A DNA stretch of 64,000 bases from Luteimonas padinae (GTDB lineage: Bacteria; Pseudomonadota; Gammaproteobacteria; Xanthomonadales; Xanthomonadaceae). The stretch spans positions 154,429 through 218,428 of the forward strand of contig NZ_BMZT01000007.1 of NCBI RefSeq assembly GCF_014652935.1, read 5' to 3'. Position numbers and translations under genes: made by a program. Below, piece after piece: positions 31,746 to 42,635 of this stretch. Numbering within the stretch: the first letter of the stretch is position 1; each line of letters begins with the position of its first letter. The notes under the pieces were generated by a model that saw only the letters and a list, made by a program, of their open reading frames with translations, did no database searches and had not been told where the DNA came from.

Positions 31746-31781
31746 GCGCGCCCCGAAGGGCATCAAATCCCCATTCCCTGA

Positions 31782-33443
<1,662 letters not shown>

Positions 33444-33473
33444 TCCAGCGCGCCCGCGTCACTGCGACATGGA

Positions 33474-33502
33474 GGACCCCGCTTCGGCGGGGTCCTTTTT
33501 TT
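33474..33502 (+). terminator. Rho-independent terminator of groESL
   Basis: Nine-bp stem GGACCCCGC / GCGGGGTCC with a TTCG loop, followed directly by seven T residues, 30 nt past the groEL stop. Confidence 0.95.
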
Positions 33503-33593
33503 GGGGGGGGCGAACGTCCGTGACGGGGGCGTATCGCCCGATTCCGGAGGCGATGCGACAATCCGCGGCTCCTGACCGAATCGACCCACACCC

Positions 33594-34508
33594 ATGGCCG
33601 GCGCCTCCCTGCTTACCCTCCTCGACGACATCGCGGCCCTGCTCGACGACGTCTCGATCCTGACCAAGGTCGCCGCCAAGAAGACCGCCGGCGTGATCGG
33701 CGACGACCTGGCGCTCAACGCGCAGCAGGTCGCCGGGGTCAAGGCGGCGCGCGAGCTGCCCGTCGTCTGGGGGGTCTTCAAGGGCTCGCTGGTCAACAAG
33801 CTGATCCTGGTGCCGGCGGCGCTGCTGATCAGCTGGCTGGCGCCGATGCTGGTGGTCCCGCTGATGATGGTCGGCGGCGCCTACCTCTGCTACGAAGGCT
33901 TCGAGAAGGTGGTGGAGAGGCTGTTCCACCGCCACGAGAAGCCGGACCCCGAGGCGCGGGCGAGGGCCGTGCTGGCCTCGGGAGAAACGCCCGCCGAGCT
34001 CGAGAAGAAGAAGATCAAGGGCGCGGTGCGCACCGACTTCATCCTGTCCGCGGAGATCATCGTGCTCTCGCTGGCCGTGGTCGCCGGCGAGCCGCTGCTG
34101 ACGCGCGCGACCTCGCTCGCGGTGATCGCGCTCGGCGTCACCATCGTCATCTACGGCGTGGTCGCGGCGATCGTGAAGATGGACGACGCCGGGCTGTGGC
34201 TGGACAAGCGGCCCGGCACGGTCGTCCCGGCGATCGGGCGCGCACTGCTGTATGCCGCGCCGTGGCTGATGAAGGCGCTGGGCATCATCGGCACGATCGC
34301 GATGTTCCTGGTCGGCGGCGGCATCTTCGTCCACAACATCGATGCCCTGCACCACCTGCTCGAGACGATGCAGGGCTGGGGCCTGCCGGCGTTCGCCGCC
34401 GACACATTGAGCAGCCTCGTGGTCGGCGTGATCGTCGGCGCGATCGTGGCGGGTGCGGTGACGCTGTTCAACCGCGTGCGCGGCAAGTCGCCCGCCGCGG
34501 CGCACTGA
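33594..34508 (+). CDS. DUF808 family inner-membrane protein (YedI-like)
   Basis: The 304-residue protein contains the DUF808 signature MAGASLLTLLDDIAALLDDV and ILTKVAAKKTAGVIGDDLALNA at the N-terminus. At least six hydrophobic segments follow, with a charged central loop (EKVVERLFHRHEKPDPEARA). The molecular function is unknown; related proteins are also called YedI. The MurG-like gene starts 9 nt downstream, so the two are probably in one operon. Confidence 0.88.
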   Translation: MAGASLLTLLDDIAALLDDVSILTKVAAKKTAGVIGDDLALNAQQVAGVKAARELPVVWGVFKGSLVNKLILVPAALLISWLAPMLVVPLMMVGGAYLCYEGFEKVVERLFHRHEKPDPEARARAVLASGETPAELEKKKIKGAVRTDFILSAEIIVLSLAVVAGEPLLTRATSLAVIALGVTIVIYGVVAAIVKMDDAGLWLDKRPGTVVPAIGRALLYAAPWLMKALGIIGTIAMFLVGGGIFVHNIDALHHLLETMQGWGLPAFAADTLSSLVVGVIVGAIVAGAVTLFNRVRGKSPAAAH

Positions 34509-34517
34509 GGTCGGAGC

Positions 34518-35660
34518 ATGAGGGTCGAGGACGCGGGCGCGCGGCGCGCCACGGTCGGGCTGGCCGCCGGCGGCACCGGGGGGCATCTGTTCCCCGCCGA
34601 AGCGCTGGCGCGCGAACTGCAGGCGCGTGGCCACGGCGTGGTGCTCTACACCGAGGCGCGCGGTGCACGCTTCACCCGGGCGCTGGAAGGGATCCCGCAC
34701 CGCGTGCTGCCCGCGCGCAGCCTGGCCGGCGGCCCCGCGGGCAAGCTCGCGGCCGCGGCGGTGATCGCGCGCGCGGTGCTGGCTGCGCGCGCGGACATGA
34801 AGCGGCGCGGCGTGGCGCTGATCGCGGGCTTCGGCGGCTATCCCAGCTTCGCGCCGGCGCTTGCCGGCCGCAGCCTCGGGCTGCCGTTGCTGCTGCACGA
34901 GCAGGGCTCGCGCCTGAGCATGGCCAACCGCCAGCTGCTGCGCTTCGCCGACCGCGTGGCGACGTCGTTCGCCGGCACCGGCGGGGCCGACGCCGATGCG
35001 CGCGGCCGCTTTGTCGAAACCGGCAATCCCGTGCGCGCGAGCATCCTCGAGGCCGCCAGCGCGCCGTACCCGTCGCTCGACGCCGCTGCGCCCCTGCGCC
35101 TGCTCGTGGTCGGCGGCAGCCAGGGCGCCGCGGTGTTCGGCCGCGTCGTGCCGCCGGCGCTCGAGGCGCTGCCCGCCGAGCTGCGCGCGCGGATCCGGCT
35201 GTCGCTCCAGTACCGCGGCGACGATGCCGACGCCGTCGCCGCCGGCCTGCGCGCGGCCGGCATCGAGGTCGAGCTGCGGCCCTTCTTCGACGACATGGCC
35301 GCGCGCCTGCGCGATGCGCACCTGGTCATCACCCGCGCCGGCGCGACCACCATCGCCGACCTGCTGGTGGTGGGGCGGCCGGCGATCGTGGTGCCGATCC
35401 CCCAGGGTGGTTCGCGCGAGGAGCAGCGCGGCAATGCCGAGGCGCTGGAGCGCCTCGGTGCCGGCTGGTGCATGCGCGAGGACGATGGCGGCTTCACCGC
35501 GTCCGCGCTGGCGGACCGGCTGCGGGTGCTGGCGGCGGATCCCTCGATCCTGACCGGCGCGGCGGCGGCCGCCGCCCGGCTCGGACGCCCCGACGCGGCC
35601 GCGCGCCTGGCCGACGAGGTCGAGGCGATGCTGGCGGCCCGCGCCAGCGGGGCGGGCTGA
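34518..35660 (+). CDS. MurG-like GT28 glycosyltransferase (probable paralogue)
   Basis: The 380-residue protein has the MurG fold: AAGGTGGHLFPAEALARELQ (GGTGGH at 18-23), GFGGYPSFAPA, LLHEQGSRLSMANR, TGNPVRASI, VVGGSQGAAV and ITRAGATTIADL. MurG adds GlcNAc to lipid I. Two points argue against its being the housekeeping copy. It lies outside any cell-division cluster, and the HEQN motif, whose Asn contacts the donor sugar, reads HEQG. The wording of several motifs (GGTGGHLFPAEALA; RAGATTIADL) is closer to alphaproteobacterial MurG as I recall it. A new acceptor or a degenerate MurG are both possible. It is sandwiched between the DUF808 and FAD-oxidoreductase genes with gaps of 9 and 5 nt. Confidence 0.8.
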   Translation: MRVEDAGARRATVGLAAGGTGGHLFPAEALARELQARGHGVVLYTEARGARFTRALEGIPHRVLPARSLAGGPAGKLAAAAVIARAVLAARADMKRRGVALIAGFGGYPSFAPALAGRSLGLPLLLHEQGSRLSMANRQLLRFADRVATSFAGTGGADADARGRFVETGNPVRASILEAASAPYPSLDAAAPLRLLVVGGSQGAAVFGRVVPPALEALPAELRARIRLSLQYRGDDADAVAAGLRAAGIEVELRPFFDDMAARLRDAHLVITRAGATTIADLLVVGRPAIVVPIPQGGSREEQRGNAEALERLGAGWCMREDDGGFTASALADRLRVLAADPSILTGAAAAAARLGRPDAAARLADEVEAMLAARASGAG

Positions 35661-35665
35661 ACGCC

Positions 35666-37282
35666 ATGGCCGCGATCGATGACGTCATCATCATCGGCGG
35701 CGGCCACAACGGCCTGGTCTGCGCCGCCTACCTGGCCGGCGCCGGACTGAAGGTGCGGGTGCTGGAGCGTCGCGGCATCGTCGGAGGCGCGGCGGTGACC
35801 GAAGAGTTCCACCCCGGCTTCCGCAACTCGGTGGCCAGCTATACGGTCAGCCTGCTCAATCCGCGGGTGATCGCCGACCTGCGGCTGGCGCAGCACGGGC
35901 TGCGCGTGGTCGAGCGGCCGTACTCCAACTTCCTGCCGCTGCCCGATGGCCGCGCCTTCCGCCTGGGCGGCGAACACGGCCTGGCCGAAGTGGCGAAGTG
36001 GTCGGCGCGCGACGCGGAGCGGCTCCCGCTCTACTACGCCATGCTCGAGCGCGTGGTCGCGGTGCTGCGCGAGCTGATGCTGCTGACGCCGCCGAACGTG
36101 TCCGCCGGCTTCGTGCTTGGCGACTGGCTGGCATCGGCCGCGGTGGCGCGGCGCCTGGGCCGGCTCGACATGCGTGGCCGGCGCGACCTGCTCGACCTGT
36201 TCACAAAGTCGGCGGGCGAGCTCCTCGACCACTGGTTCGAGGGCGAGCCGCTGAAGGCGGCGCTGGGCTGGGATTCGGTGGTCGGCAATTTCGCCAGCCC
36301 CTATACGCCGGGCAGCGCCTACGTGCTGCTGCACCACGTGTTCGGCGAGGTCAACGGCCGCCAGGGCGCCTGGGGCCACGCCATCGGCGGCATGGGTGCG
36401 ATCACGCAGGCGATGGCCGCCGAATGCGCGGCGCGTGGCGTCGTGGTCGAGACCGGCGCCGAGGTCGCCGAGGTGCTGGTCGAGGGCGGCCGCGCGTTGG
36501 GCGTGGCGCTGGCGGACGGCCGCACGCTGCGCGCCAGGGCCGTGGCCGGCAACGTCAATCCGAAGCTGCTGTACACGGCGCTGGTGCCGCGCGAGCACCT
36601 GGACGAGGACACCGCGCAGCGCTTCGAGCGCTACCGCTGCGGCTCCGGGACCTTCCGCATGAACGTGGCGCTGTCGGAGCTGCCCGACTTCACCGCCGCG
36701 CCGGGGACGTCGCTGCAGCCGCACCACCAGAGCGGCATCCTGGTGGGGCATTCCCTGCGCCACTTCGAGCAGGCCTGGTTCGATGCGAAGTCGAAGGCGT
36801 ACAACCCGGGCTGGGCGCGCGCGCCGATCGTCGAACTGGTGATTTCGTCCACCCTGGACGACACGCTGGCGCCGCCCGGGCGGCACGTCGCCAGCCTGTT
36901 CTGCCAGCACGTCCACCCCGAGGTGGACGGCGGCTGGGACGCGCACCGGGACACGGTGGCGCGGCTGATGATCGCTACGGTCGACGCGGTGGCGCCGAAT
37001 TTCCGCGCCAGCGTGCTGGGCTGCGAAGCGCTGTCGCCGCTCGACCTGGAGCGGCGCTTCGGGCTGACGGGCGGCGACATCTTCCACGGCGCGCTGGGGC
37101 TGGACCAGCTGTTTTCGGCGCGACCGGTGCTGGGCCAGGGAAACTACCGCGGCGCGCTCCCGGGCCTGTACCTGTGCGGATCGGGCACGCATCCGGGCGG
37201 CGGCGTCACCGGGCTGCCGGGCCGCAACGCCGCCCGCGAGATCGCCCGCGACCTGGGGCGGAGGCTGTCCGCCGGCACTTGA
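35666..37282 (+). CDS. FAD-dependent oxidoreductase, phytoene-desaturase/PYROXD2 type
   Basis: The 538-residue flavoprotein has an N-terminal dinucleotide-binding motif IIGGGHNGLVCAAYLAGAG followed by an acidic/Arg strand end (VLERRGIVGGAA). GHAIGGMGAITQAMA lies mid-protein, and the C-terminal FAD contact is YLCGSGTHPGGGVTGLPGRNAA. This is the layout of the CrtI-like family that includes mammalian PYROXD2. No carotenoid genes are near, so the substrate is unknown. It starts 5 nt after the MurG-like gene and ends the three-gene operon before the terminator at 37381. Confidence 0.88.
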   Translation: MAAIDDVIIIGGGHNGLVCAAYLAGAGLKVRVLERRGIVGGAAVTEEFHPGFRNSVASYTVSLLNPRVIADLRLAQHGLRVVERPYSNFLPLPDGRAFRLGGEHGLAEVAKWSARDAERLPLYYAMLERVVAVLRELMLLTPPNVSAGFVLGDWLASAAVARRLGRLDMRGRRDLLDLFTKSAGELLDHWFEGEPLKAALGWDSVVGNFASPYTPGSAYVLLHHVFGEVNGRQGAWGHAIGGMGAITQAMAAECAARGVVVETGAEVAEVLVEGGRALGVALADGRTLRARAVAGNVNPKLLYTALVPREHLDEDTAQRFERYRCGSGTFRMNVALSELPDFTAAPGTSLQPHHQSGILVGHSLRHFEQAWFDAKSKAYNPGWARAPIVELVISSTLDDTLAPPGRHVASLFCQHVHPEVDGGWDAHRDTVARLMIATVDAVAPNFRASVLGCEALSPLDLERRFGLTGGDIFHGALGLDQLFSARPVLGQGNYRGALPGLYLCGSGTHPGGGVTGLPGRNAAREIARDLGRRLSAGT

Positions 37283-37380
37283 CACATCCTGTACCGGCAA
37301 GTCCTGTTTTGCGGTGCAGCGTGCAAGTTGCATAACGCTTCCTTCACGATCGACCCGCACCCGACGTGGGGGAGGGAGCA

Positions 37381-37415
37381 AAGCCCGGAACGGTCCGCCG
37401 TTTCGGGCTTTTTTT
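37381..37415 (+). terminator. Rho-independent terminator
   Basis: Stem AAGCCCGGAACGG / CCGTTTCGGGCTT (13 bp with one G-U pair), loop TCCG, followed by seven T residues at 37409-37415. It lies 98 nt after the oxidoreductase stop. The 37283-37380 stretch before it has no gene; it is less GC-rich than its surroundings and could be a long 3' UTR or a small RNA ending at this terminator. Confidence 0.93.
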
Positions 37416-37482
37416 CCGCCCGCCTTTCAGCGACCTGCGACGACGCGTCGGAGATCCGCGCCCCGCCTGCCACAATCCCGGC

Positions 37483-40359
37483 ATGACGACCTCCCTGGAC
37501 CCGCCCGGCGCCGGCGACGTGCCCGCCGCGCTCGACGCCCACGTGACCCGCCAGCTCGCGCGCCTGCCCGAAGCGGTCGTGGCCGGCGGCGACACGCTGC
37601 GCCGCGTGGCGGTGGCCAGCGACTTCGCGATCGAAGTGTTCGCGCGCCAGCCGGAGGTGCTGGCCGCGCTGCTCGACGATGCCGACGCGTTACCGCCGCC
37701 GCCCCGGCTCGATCCGGCGGCGCCCGACGCCTGGCCGGGCCTGCTGCGGCGCTGGCGCAGCGCCTGCTCGGCGCGCCTGGTCTGGCGCGACCTCGCCGGC
37801 CTGGACGACGTCGCCGCGACCCTGGACGGCAGCACCGCGCTGGCGGAGGACTGCCTCGGGCTTGCGCTGGCCGCGCTCGAGGCGCAGTTCGCCGGCCGCC
37901 ACGGCGTGGTCCGCGACGCGGCCGGGGCGCCGGTGCGGTTGGTGGTGTTCGCGCTCGGCAAGCTCGGCGGCGGCGAGCTGAACTTCAGCTCCGACATCGA
38001 CCTCGTCTACGCCTACGAATCCGCCGGCGAGAGCGACGGCGCGCGCCCGCTCGCGGCCGAGGAATACTTCGCCCGCCTGGGCCGCGCGCTCGCCAAGCTG
38101 CTCGACGAACCCACGGCCGACGGCTTCTGCCACCGCGTCGACCTGCGCCTGCGTCCGTTCGGCAACGCCGGGCGCGTGGCGCTGAGCTTCGCGGCGATGG
38201 AGCAGTACTTCCAGCGCGAAGGCCGCGACTGGGAGCGCTACGCCTGGCAGAAGGCGCGCCCGGTGGCCGGCGACCGCGAGGCCGGCGAGCGCTTCCTTGC
38301 GTCGCTGCGGCCCTTCGTCTATCGCCGATACCTCGATTACGGCGCGCTCGCCGGGCTGCGCGAGATGAAGGCCGCGATCGCCGCCGAGGTCGCGCGCAAG
38401 GAGCTGGCCGACGACATCAAGCGCGGGCCGGGCGGCATCCGCGAGATCGAGTTCCTGGTGCAGGCGCTGCAGCTGGTGCGAGGCGGGCGCGAGCCGGGGC
38501 TGCGCGGCCGGCGGCTGCTGCCGATGCTCGAGGCGCTGCGCGGGGCGCGGCAGGTGACGCCCGAAGCGGCCGCGGGGCTGGCCGAGGCCTACCGGGTCCT
38601 GCGCCGGCTGGAGAACCGCCTGCAGATGCTGCGCGACGCGCAGACCCACGTGCTGCCCGAGGCGCCGCTCGACCGCCTGCGCATCGCCCGCGGGCTGGGG
38701 CATGCCGACTGGGACGCGCTGGCGTCGGAGCTGGCGCCGGTACGCGCCCGCGTGGCGACGGAGTTCGGGGCACTGCTGTCGCAGCGCGACGAGGCGCGCG
38801 CCGACGTCGACGGCGACATCGCCGGCTACTGGCGCGCGCTGCCCGATGGCGGCGATGCCGCGGTGCTGGCCGCGGCCGGCTTCGGCGATCCCGGCGAGGT
38901 CGACGCCGCGCTGCGCGACTTCGCGCGCTCGCCCAGCGTGCGCGACCTGTCCGACGCCGCGCGCGCGCGCCTGGACCGGGTGATGCCGGTGATGCTGCAG
39001 GCCAGCGCGCCGGCCGATCGCCCGCTGCAGGCCATGCGCCGGCTGCTGGCGCTGCTGCACAACATCCTGCGCCGCGCCAGCTACCTGGCGCTTCTCGACG
39101 AGCAGCCGGCGGCGCTGGCGCGCCTGACCGGCCTGGTCACCCGCAGCGCCTTCCTCGCCGAGCGCGTGGCCGCGCATCCGCTGCTGCTCGACGAGCTGCT
39201 CGACCTGCGCGTGGAGGGCCCGATGCCGGGCCGCGACCAGATCGACGCCGCCTGCAGCGCGGCGCTGCAGCGCGACGACATCGAGGGCGCGCTGTTCGCG
39301 CTCAACGAGACCCGCCAGGCGCTGAGCTTCCGGATCGCGCTGGCCACGCTCGACGGCCGCCTTGCCGCCGTCGACAGCGCACGTCAGCTGGCCTGGCTGG
39401 CCGACAGCGTGGTCGGCGTGGTGGTGGAGCTGGCGCGGCGCGAGATGCAGGCCGCGCACGGCCAGGTGCCGGACGCGCCGTTCGCGGTGATCGGCTACGG
39501 CAGCCTGGGCGGCGAGGAGCTAGGCATCGGCTCCGACCTCGACCTGGTGTTCCTGTACGACGCGGCCGCCGACGCGCAGTCCGACGGCGCGCGGCCGCTG
39601 GAGGCGCAGCGCTGGTTCGCGCGGCTGGCGCAGAAGATCGTGCTGCTGCTCGGGACCACGACCGGCGCCGGCCGCCTGTACGAGGTCGACGTGCGCCTGC
39701 GTCCCGACGGCGGCAGCGGGCTGCTGGTGTCGTCGCTGGTCGCCTACGGCGAGTACCAGGGCGAGCGCGCCTGGACCTGGGAGCACCAGGCGCTGGTGCG
39801 CGCGCGCTGCATCGCCGGCGACGACGGCCTGCGTGACGCCTTCGAACGGGTGCGTGCCGCCGCGCTGGGGCGCCCGCGCGATCCGGCCGCGCTGGCGGCC
39901 GACGTGGCGGGCATGCGCGCGCGCATGCGCGCCAGCCTCGACCGCGGCAGCGAGGGCCTGTTCGACCTCAAGCAGGGCGAAGGCGGGCTGGTGGACCTGG
40001 AGTTCCTGCTGCAGGCGCTGGTGCTGGGACATGCCGCGACGCATCCCGCCCTGCTGGCGCCGCGCGCCACGCACGGGCTGATCGCCGCCGGCCGCGAGGC
40101 CGGCCTGCTCGACGCCGCCACCGCCTCCGGACTGCAGGACGCCCACGCCGCGCTGGTGGCGCTGGGCCTGGCGCATACCCTCGACCGCCGCGCACGGATC
40201 GTGCCGCACGGCGAGGCGCTGGGCGCCGCCCGCGCGGCCATCACCGCCGCGCTGCGCGCGGCCGGCCTGGACGCCACGAGTCCCGACGCACCCGCGCCTC
40301 CCGGCACACCCGCGCCCTCTGGCACATCTGCGCCCTCTGGCACATCTGCGCCCCTGTAG
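37483..40359 (+). CDS. glnE: Bifunctional glutamine-synthetase adenylyltransferase / deadenylase
   Basis: Controls glutamine synthetase by adding or removing AMP in response to PII and glutamine. The 958 residues hold two nucleotidyltransferase domains: the deadenylase with [18 protein letters not shown] (about 155) and the adenylase with [19 protein letters not shown] (about 670). A GlnE helical domain follows each. CACAAT ends 6 nt before the ATG, with no Shine-Dalgarno, hinting at a leaderless mRNA. The extreme C-terminus ([19 protein letters not shown]) comes from an 18-bp tandem repeat, and the TAG stop lies inside the GTAG head of the adjacent REP element. The present end of this gene was therefore shaped by that insertion. 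Confidence 0.96.
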   Translation: MTTSLDPPGAGDVPAALDAHVTRQLARLPEAVVAGGDTLRRVAVASDFAIEVFARQPEVLAALLDDADALPPPPRLDPAAPDAWPGLLRRWRSACSARLVWRDLAGLDDVAATLDGSTALAEDCLGLALAALEAQFAGRHGVVRDAAGAPVRLVVFALGKLGGGELNFSSDIDLVYAYESAGESDGARPLAAEEYFARLGRALAKLLDEPTADGFCHRVDLRLRPFGNAGRVALSFAAMEQYFQREGRDWERYAWQKARPVAGDREAGERFLASLRPFVYRRYLDYGALAGLREMKAAIAAEVARKELADDIKRGPGGIREIEFLVQALQLVRGGREPGLRGRRLLPMLEALRGARQVTPEAAAGLAEAYRVLRRLENRLQMLRDAQTHVLPEAPLDRLRIARGLGHADWDALASELAPVRARVATEFGALLSQRDEARADVDGDIAGYWRALPDGGDAAVLAAAGFGDPGEVDAALRDFARSPSVRDLSDAARARLDRVMPVMLQASAPADRPLQAMRRLLALLHNILRRASYLALLDEQPAALARLTGLVTRSAFLAERVAAHPLLLDELLDLRVEGPMPGRDQIDAACSAALQRDDIEGALFALNETRQALSFRIALATLDGRLAAVDSARQLAWLADSVVGVVVELARREMQAAHGQVPDAPFAVIGYGSLGGEELGIGSDLDLVFLYDAAADAQSDGARPLEAQRWFARLAQKIVLLLGTTTGAGRLYEVDVRLRPDGGSGLLVSSLVAYGEYQGERAWTWEHQALVRARCIAGDDGLRDAFERVRAAALGRPRDPAALAADVAGMRARMRASLDRGSEGLFDLKQGEGGLVDLEFLLQALVLGHAATHPALLAPRATHGLIAAGREAGLLDAATASGLQDAHAALVALGLAHTLDRRARIVPHGEALGAARAAITAALRAAGLDATSPDAPAPPGTPAPSGTSAPSGTSAPL
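40303..40356. repeat. Three-copy 18-bp tandem repeat at the end of glnE
   Basis: Units at 40303-40320, 40321-40338 and 40339-40356, of the form GGCACATCTGCGCCCTCT, with a few changes in the first and last copy. In frame they encode repeated Gly-Thr-Ser-Ala-Pro-Ser. They abut the REP element at 40355. Confidence 0.8.
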
Positions 40360-40453
40360 GAGCAGCTACAGCTGCGACCGCCCTGCAGCGCACGCTGCGC
40401 CGTGCGGCGCGTTCCACGCAGGAACGGGTCGCAGCTGTAGCTGCTCCTACACA
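40355..40453. repeat. REP-type inverted repeat pair (GTAG head) at the glnE 3' end
   Basis: Arms TGTAGGAGCAGCT...GCTGCGACC (40355-40379) and GGTCGCAGCTGT...CTCCTACA (40427-40453) flank a GC-rich spacer holding further short dyads (GCAGCG/CGCTGC; CGTTCC/GGAACG). The first arm supplies the glnE stop codon. It lies between convergent glnE and purC and may double as a terminator or mRNA 3' end. Confidence 0.9.
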
Positions 40454-40482
40454 GGAACGGGGCGGTTCCTGGCGGGCGTCTT

Positions 40483-41409
40483 TCAGCCGGCGTCGATGTC
40501 GATGCCGGCCAGCTGCTGCAGCGCTTCGGCGTACTTGGCGCGCGTGCGCTCGATCACTTCGGGCGGCAGGCGCGGGCCGGGGGCGGTCTTGTCCCAGTCC
40601 TGTGTCTCCAGCCAGTCGCGCACGAACTGCTTGTCGTAGCTCGGCGGGCTGGTGCCGACCTCGTAGGCGTCGGCCGGCCAGTAGCGCGAGGAGTCGGGCG
40701 TGAGCATCTCGTCCATCACGTACAGGCGGCCGTCGGCGTCGGTGCCGAACTCGAGCTTGGTGTCGGCCAGGATGATCCCGCGCGCGGCCGCGTACTCCGC
40801 GGCGAAGCCGTACAGCCGCAGCGTCGCGTCGCGCACCTGTTCGGCCAGCTCGGCGCCGATGGTGCGCACCATGGTGTCGAAGTCGATGTTCTCGTCGTGG
40901 TCGCCGGCGGCGGCCTTGGTCGAGGGCGTGAAGATCGGCTGCGGCAGCTGCTCCGCCTGGCGCAGGCCGTCAGGCAGCGCGATGCCGCTGACCCGCCCGG
41001 TGCGCTGGTAGTCCTTCCAGCCGCTGCCGATGAGGTAGCCGCGGGCGATGGCCTCCACCGGAACCGGCTTCAGCCGGCGGGTCACCACCGAGCGCAGCCG
41101 GTAGGGCGCGGGATCCACGCCGGCCGGCAGCACCGAGGCCACGTCGATGCCGGTGAGGTGATTGCGCACCAGGTGTTCGGTGCGGTCGAACCAGAAGTTC
41201 GAGACCTGGCACAGCATCTCGCCCTTGCCGGGGATCGGGTCGGGCAGGACGACGTCGAAGGCGCTGAGGCGGTCGGTGGCGACCATGAGCAGCAGCGGGC
41301 CGAACTCCCCGGGGCCGGAGCCGGGCGGAAGCGCGTAGACGTCGCGGACCTTGCCGCGGTGGAGCAGTTCGAGCCCGGGAAGATGGGCTTCGAGCAGGGT
41401 CGTTGCCAT
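40483..41409 (-). CDS. purC: Phosphoribosylaminoimidazole-succinocarboxamide synthase (SAICAR synthetase)
   Basis: ATP-dependent ligation of aspartate to CAIR in purine synthesis. The start at 41409 gives 308 residues beginning [27 protein letters not shown]. Core motifs are [54 protein letters not shown] and [14 protein letters not shown]. It is the longer, eukaryote-like form (about 300 residues), not the 237-residue E. coli form. It converges with glnE, the REP pair lying between. Confidence 0.96.
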   Translation of the reverse strand: MATTLLEAHLPGLELLHRGKVRDVYALPPGSGPGEFGPLLLMVATDRLSAFDVVLPDPIPGKGEMLCQVSNFWFDRTEHLVRNHLTGIDVASVLPAGVDPAPYRLRSVVTRRLKPVPVEAIARGYLIGSGWKDYQRTGRVSGIALPDGLRQAEQLPQPIFTPSTKAAAGDHDENIDFDTMVRTIGAELAEQVRDATLRLYGFAAEYAAARGIILADTKLEFGTDADGRLYVMDEMLTPDSSRYWPADAYEVGTSPPSYDKQFVRDWLETQDWDKTAPGPRLPPEVIERTRAKYAEALQQLAGIDIDAG

Positions 41410-41488
41410 GGGTCGTCTTGGAGCCGTCGGGGGGGCATTGTAGCGATGCGCGGCCGCGCGTGCGGGCGGCCACGGTAGAATCGCGCGC

Positions 41489-41818
41489 ATGAAGCGCTCG
41501 TATGGAAAGGTCCTGGGATTCATCGCCGGCTGGCTGCTGATGCGGCATCCGGCGGGCGGCCTGATCGGGCTGCTGATCGGGCATGCCTTCGACAGCGACT
41601 GGTTCCGGGTGGCGGCCAACGATGCCTACGCCGTGCTCGGCGTGGAGCGCGACGCCAGCGACATCGAGATCGACCTTGCCTACCGCCGGCTGATCGCGCA
41701 GGTCCACCCGGACCGCATGGCCGGCGCCGCGCCCGAACTGCTCGAACAGGCGCAGAAGCGCGCCGCCGACATCAACCGCGCCTACGACCGCATCCGCAAG
41801 AAGCGCGGCCGCCGCTAG
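41489..41818 (+). CDS. Small membrane-associated DnaJ-domain protein
   Basis: The 109-residue protein starts with a hydrophobic, Gly-rich segment ([34 protein letters not shown]) resembling the N-terminus of DjlA. A J-domain follows ([34 protein letters not shown]) with the HPD triad needed to stimulate DnaK. It is much shorter than DjlA, so it may be a minimal inner-membrane co-chaperone. TAGAAT (41476-41481) ends 7 nt before the ATG, suggesting a leaderless transcript. Confidence 0.85.
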   Translation: MKRSYGKVLGFIAGWLLMRHPAGGLIGLLIGHAFDSDWFRVAANDAYAVLGVERDASDIEIDLAYRRLIAQVHPDRMAGAAPELLEQAQKRAADINRAYDRIRKKRGRR

Positions 41819-41911
41819 CGCCATTCGCCTTCCGGGCCGACGGCCGCCAGGTGCCCGGCGCCGGGCGGTGCCGGTGCCACCCTTCCACCGTTCCCAACGC
41901 GAGCCCTCACC

Positions 41912-42595
41912 ATGCAGCCCACCGTCATCGCCCCCTCCATCCTTTCGGCGGACTTCGCCCGCCTCGGCGAGGAGGTCGACCACGTGCTCGCCGCCGGCGC
42001 CGACTGGGTGCACTTCGACGTGATGGACAACCACTACGTGCCCAACCTCACCATCGGGCCGCTGGTGTGCAGCGCGTTGAGGAAGCACGGCGTGACCGCG
42101 CCGATCGACGTGCACCTGATGGTGTCGCCGGTGGACCGCATCGTCGGCGACTTCGCCGAGGCCGGCGCGACCCTGATCAGCTTCCATCCCGAAGCCAGCA
42201 GCCACGTCCACCGCACGATCCAGCTGATCCGCTCCGCCGGCTGCCAGCCGGGCCTGGTGCTGAATCCGGCGACGCCGGTGGAGGTGCTGGACTACGTGCT
42301 CGATGAGCTCGACCTGGTGCTGCTGATGTCGGTGAACCCGGGCTTCGGCGGCCAGGCCTTCATCCCGTCCGCGCTGGACAAGCTGCGCAAGGTGCGCGAG
42401 CGGATCGACGCCAGCGGGCGCGCCGTGCGCCTGGAGATCGACGGCGGGGTGAAGCCGGACAACATCGGCGCGATCGCGGCCGCGGGTGCCGACACCTTCG
42501 TCGCCGGCTCGGCGATCTTCGGCCAGCCGGACTATGCCGACGTGGTGTCGCGGATGCGCCGCGAGGTCGCCCGCGCCTGCGGCGGCGCGCCGTGA
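41912..42595 (+). CDS. rpe: Ribulose-phosphate 3-epimerase
   Basis: Interconverts ribulose-5-P and xylulose-5-P in the pentose phosphate pathway. The 227-residue TIM barrel has [63 protein letters not shown] and [12 protein letters not shown], which include the catalytic Asp pair and metal ligands. In many proteobacteria rpe precedes trpE, and here trpE follows one gene later. Confidence 0.97.
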   Translation: MQPTVIAPSILSADFARLGEEVDHVLAAGADWVHFDVMDNHYVPNLTIGPLVCSALRKHGVTAPIDVHLMVSPVDRIVGDFAEAGATLISFHPEASSHVHRTIQLIRSAGCQPGLVLNPATPVEVLDYVLDELDLVLLMSVNPGFGGQAFIPSALDKLRKVRERIDASGRAVRLEIDGGVKPDNIGAIAAAGADTFVAGSAIFGQPDYADVVSRMRREVARACGGAP

Positions 42596-42635
42596 GCCCC
42601 GGCCGAGATCACGGCCGCAGCGACGGGACGCCGGC

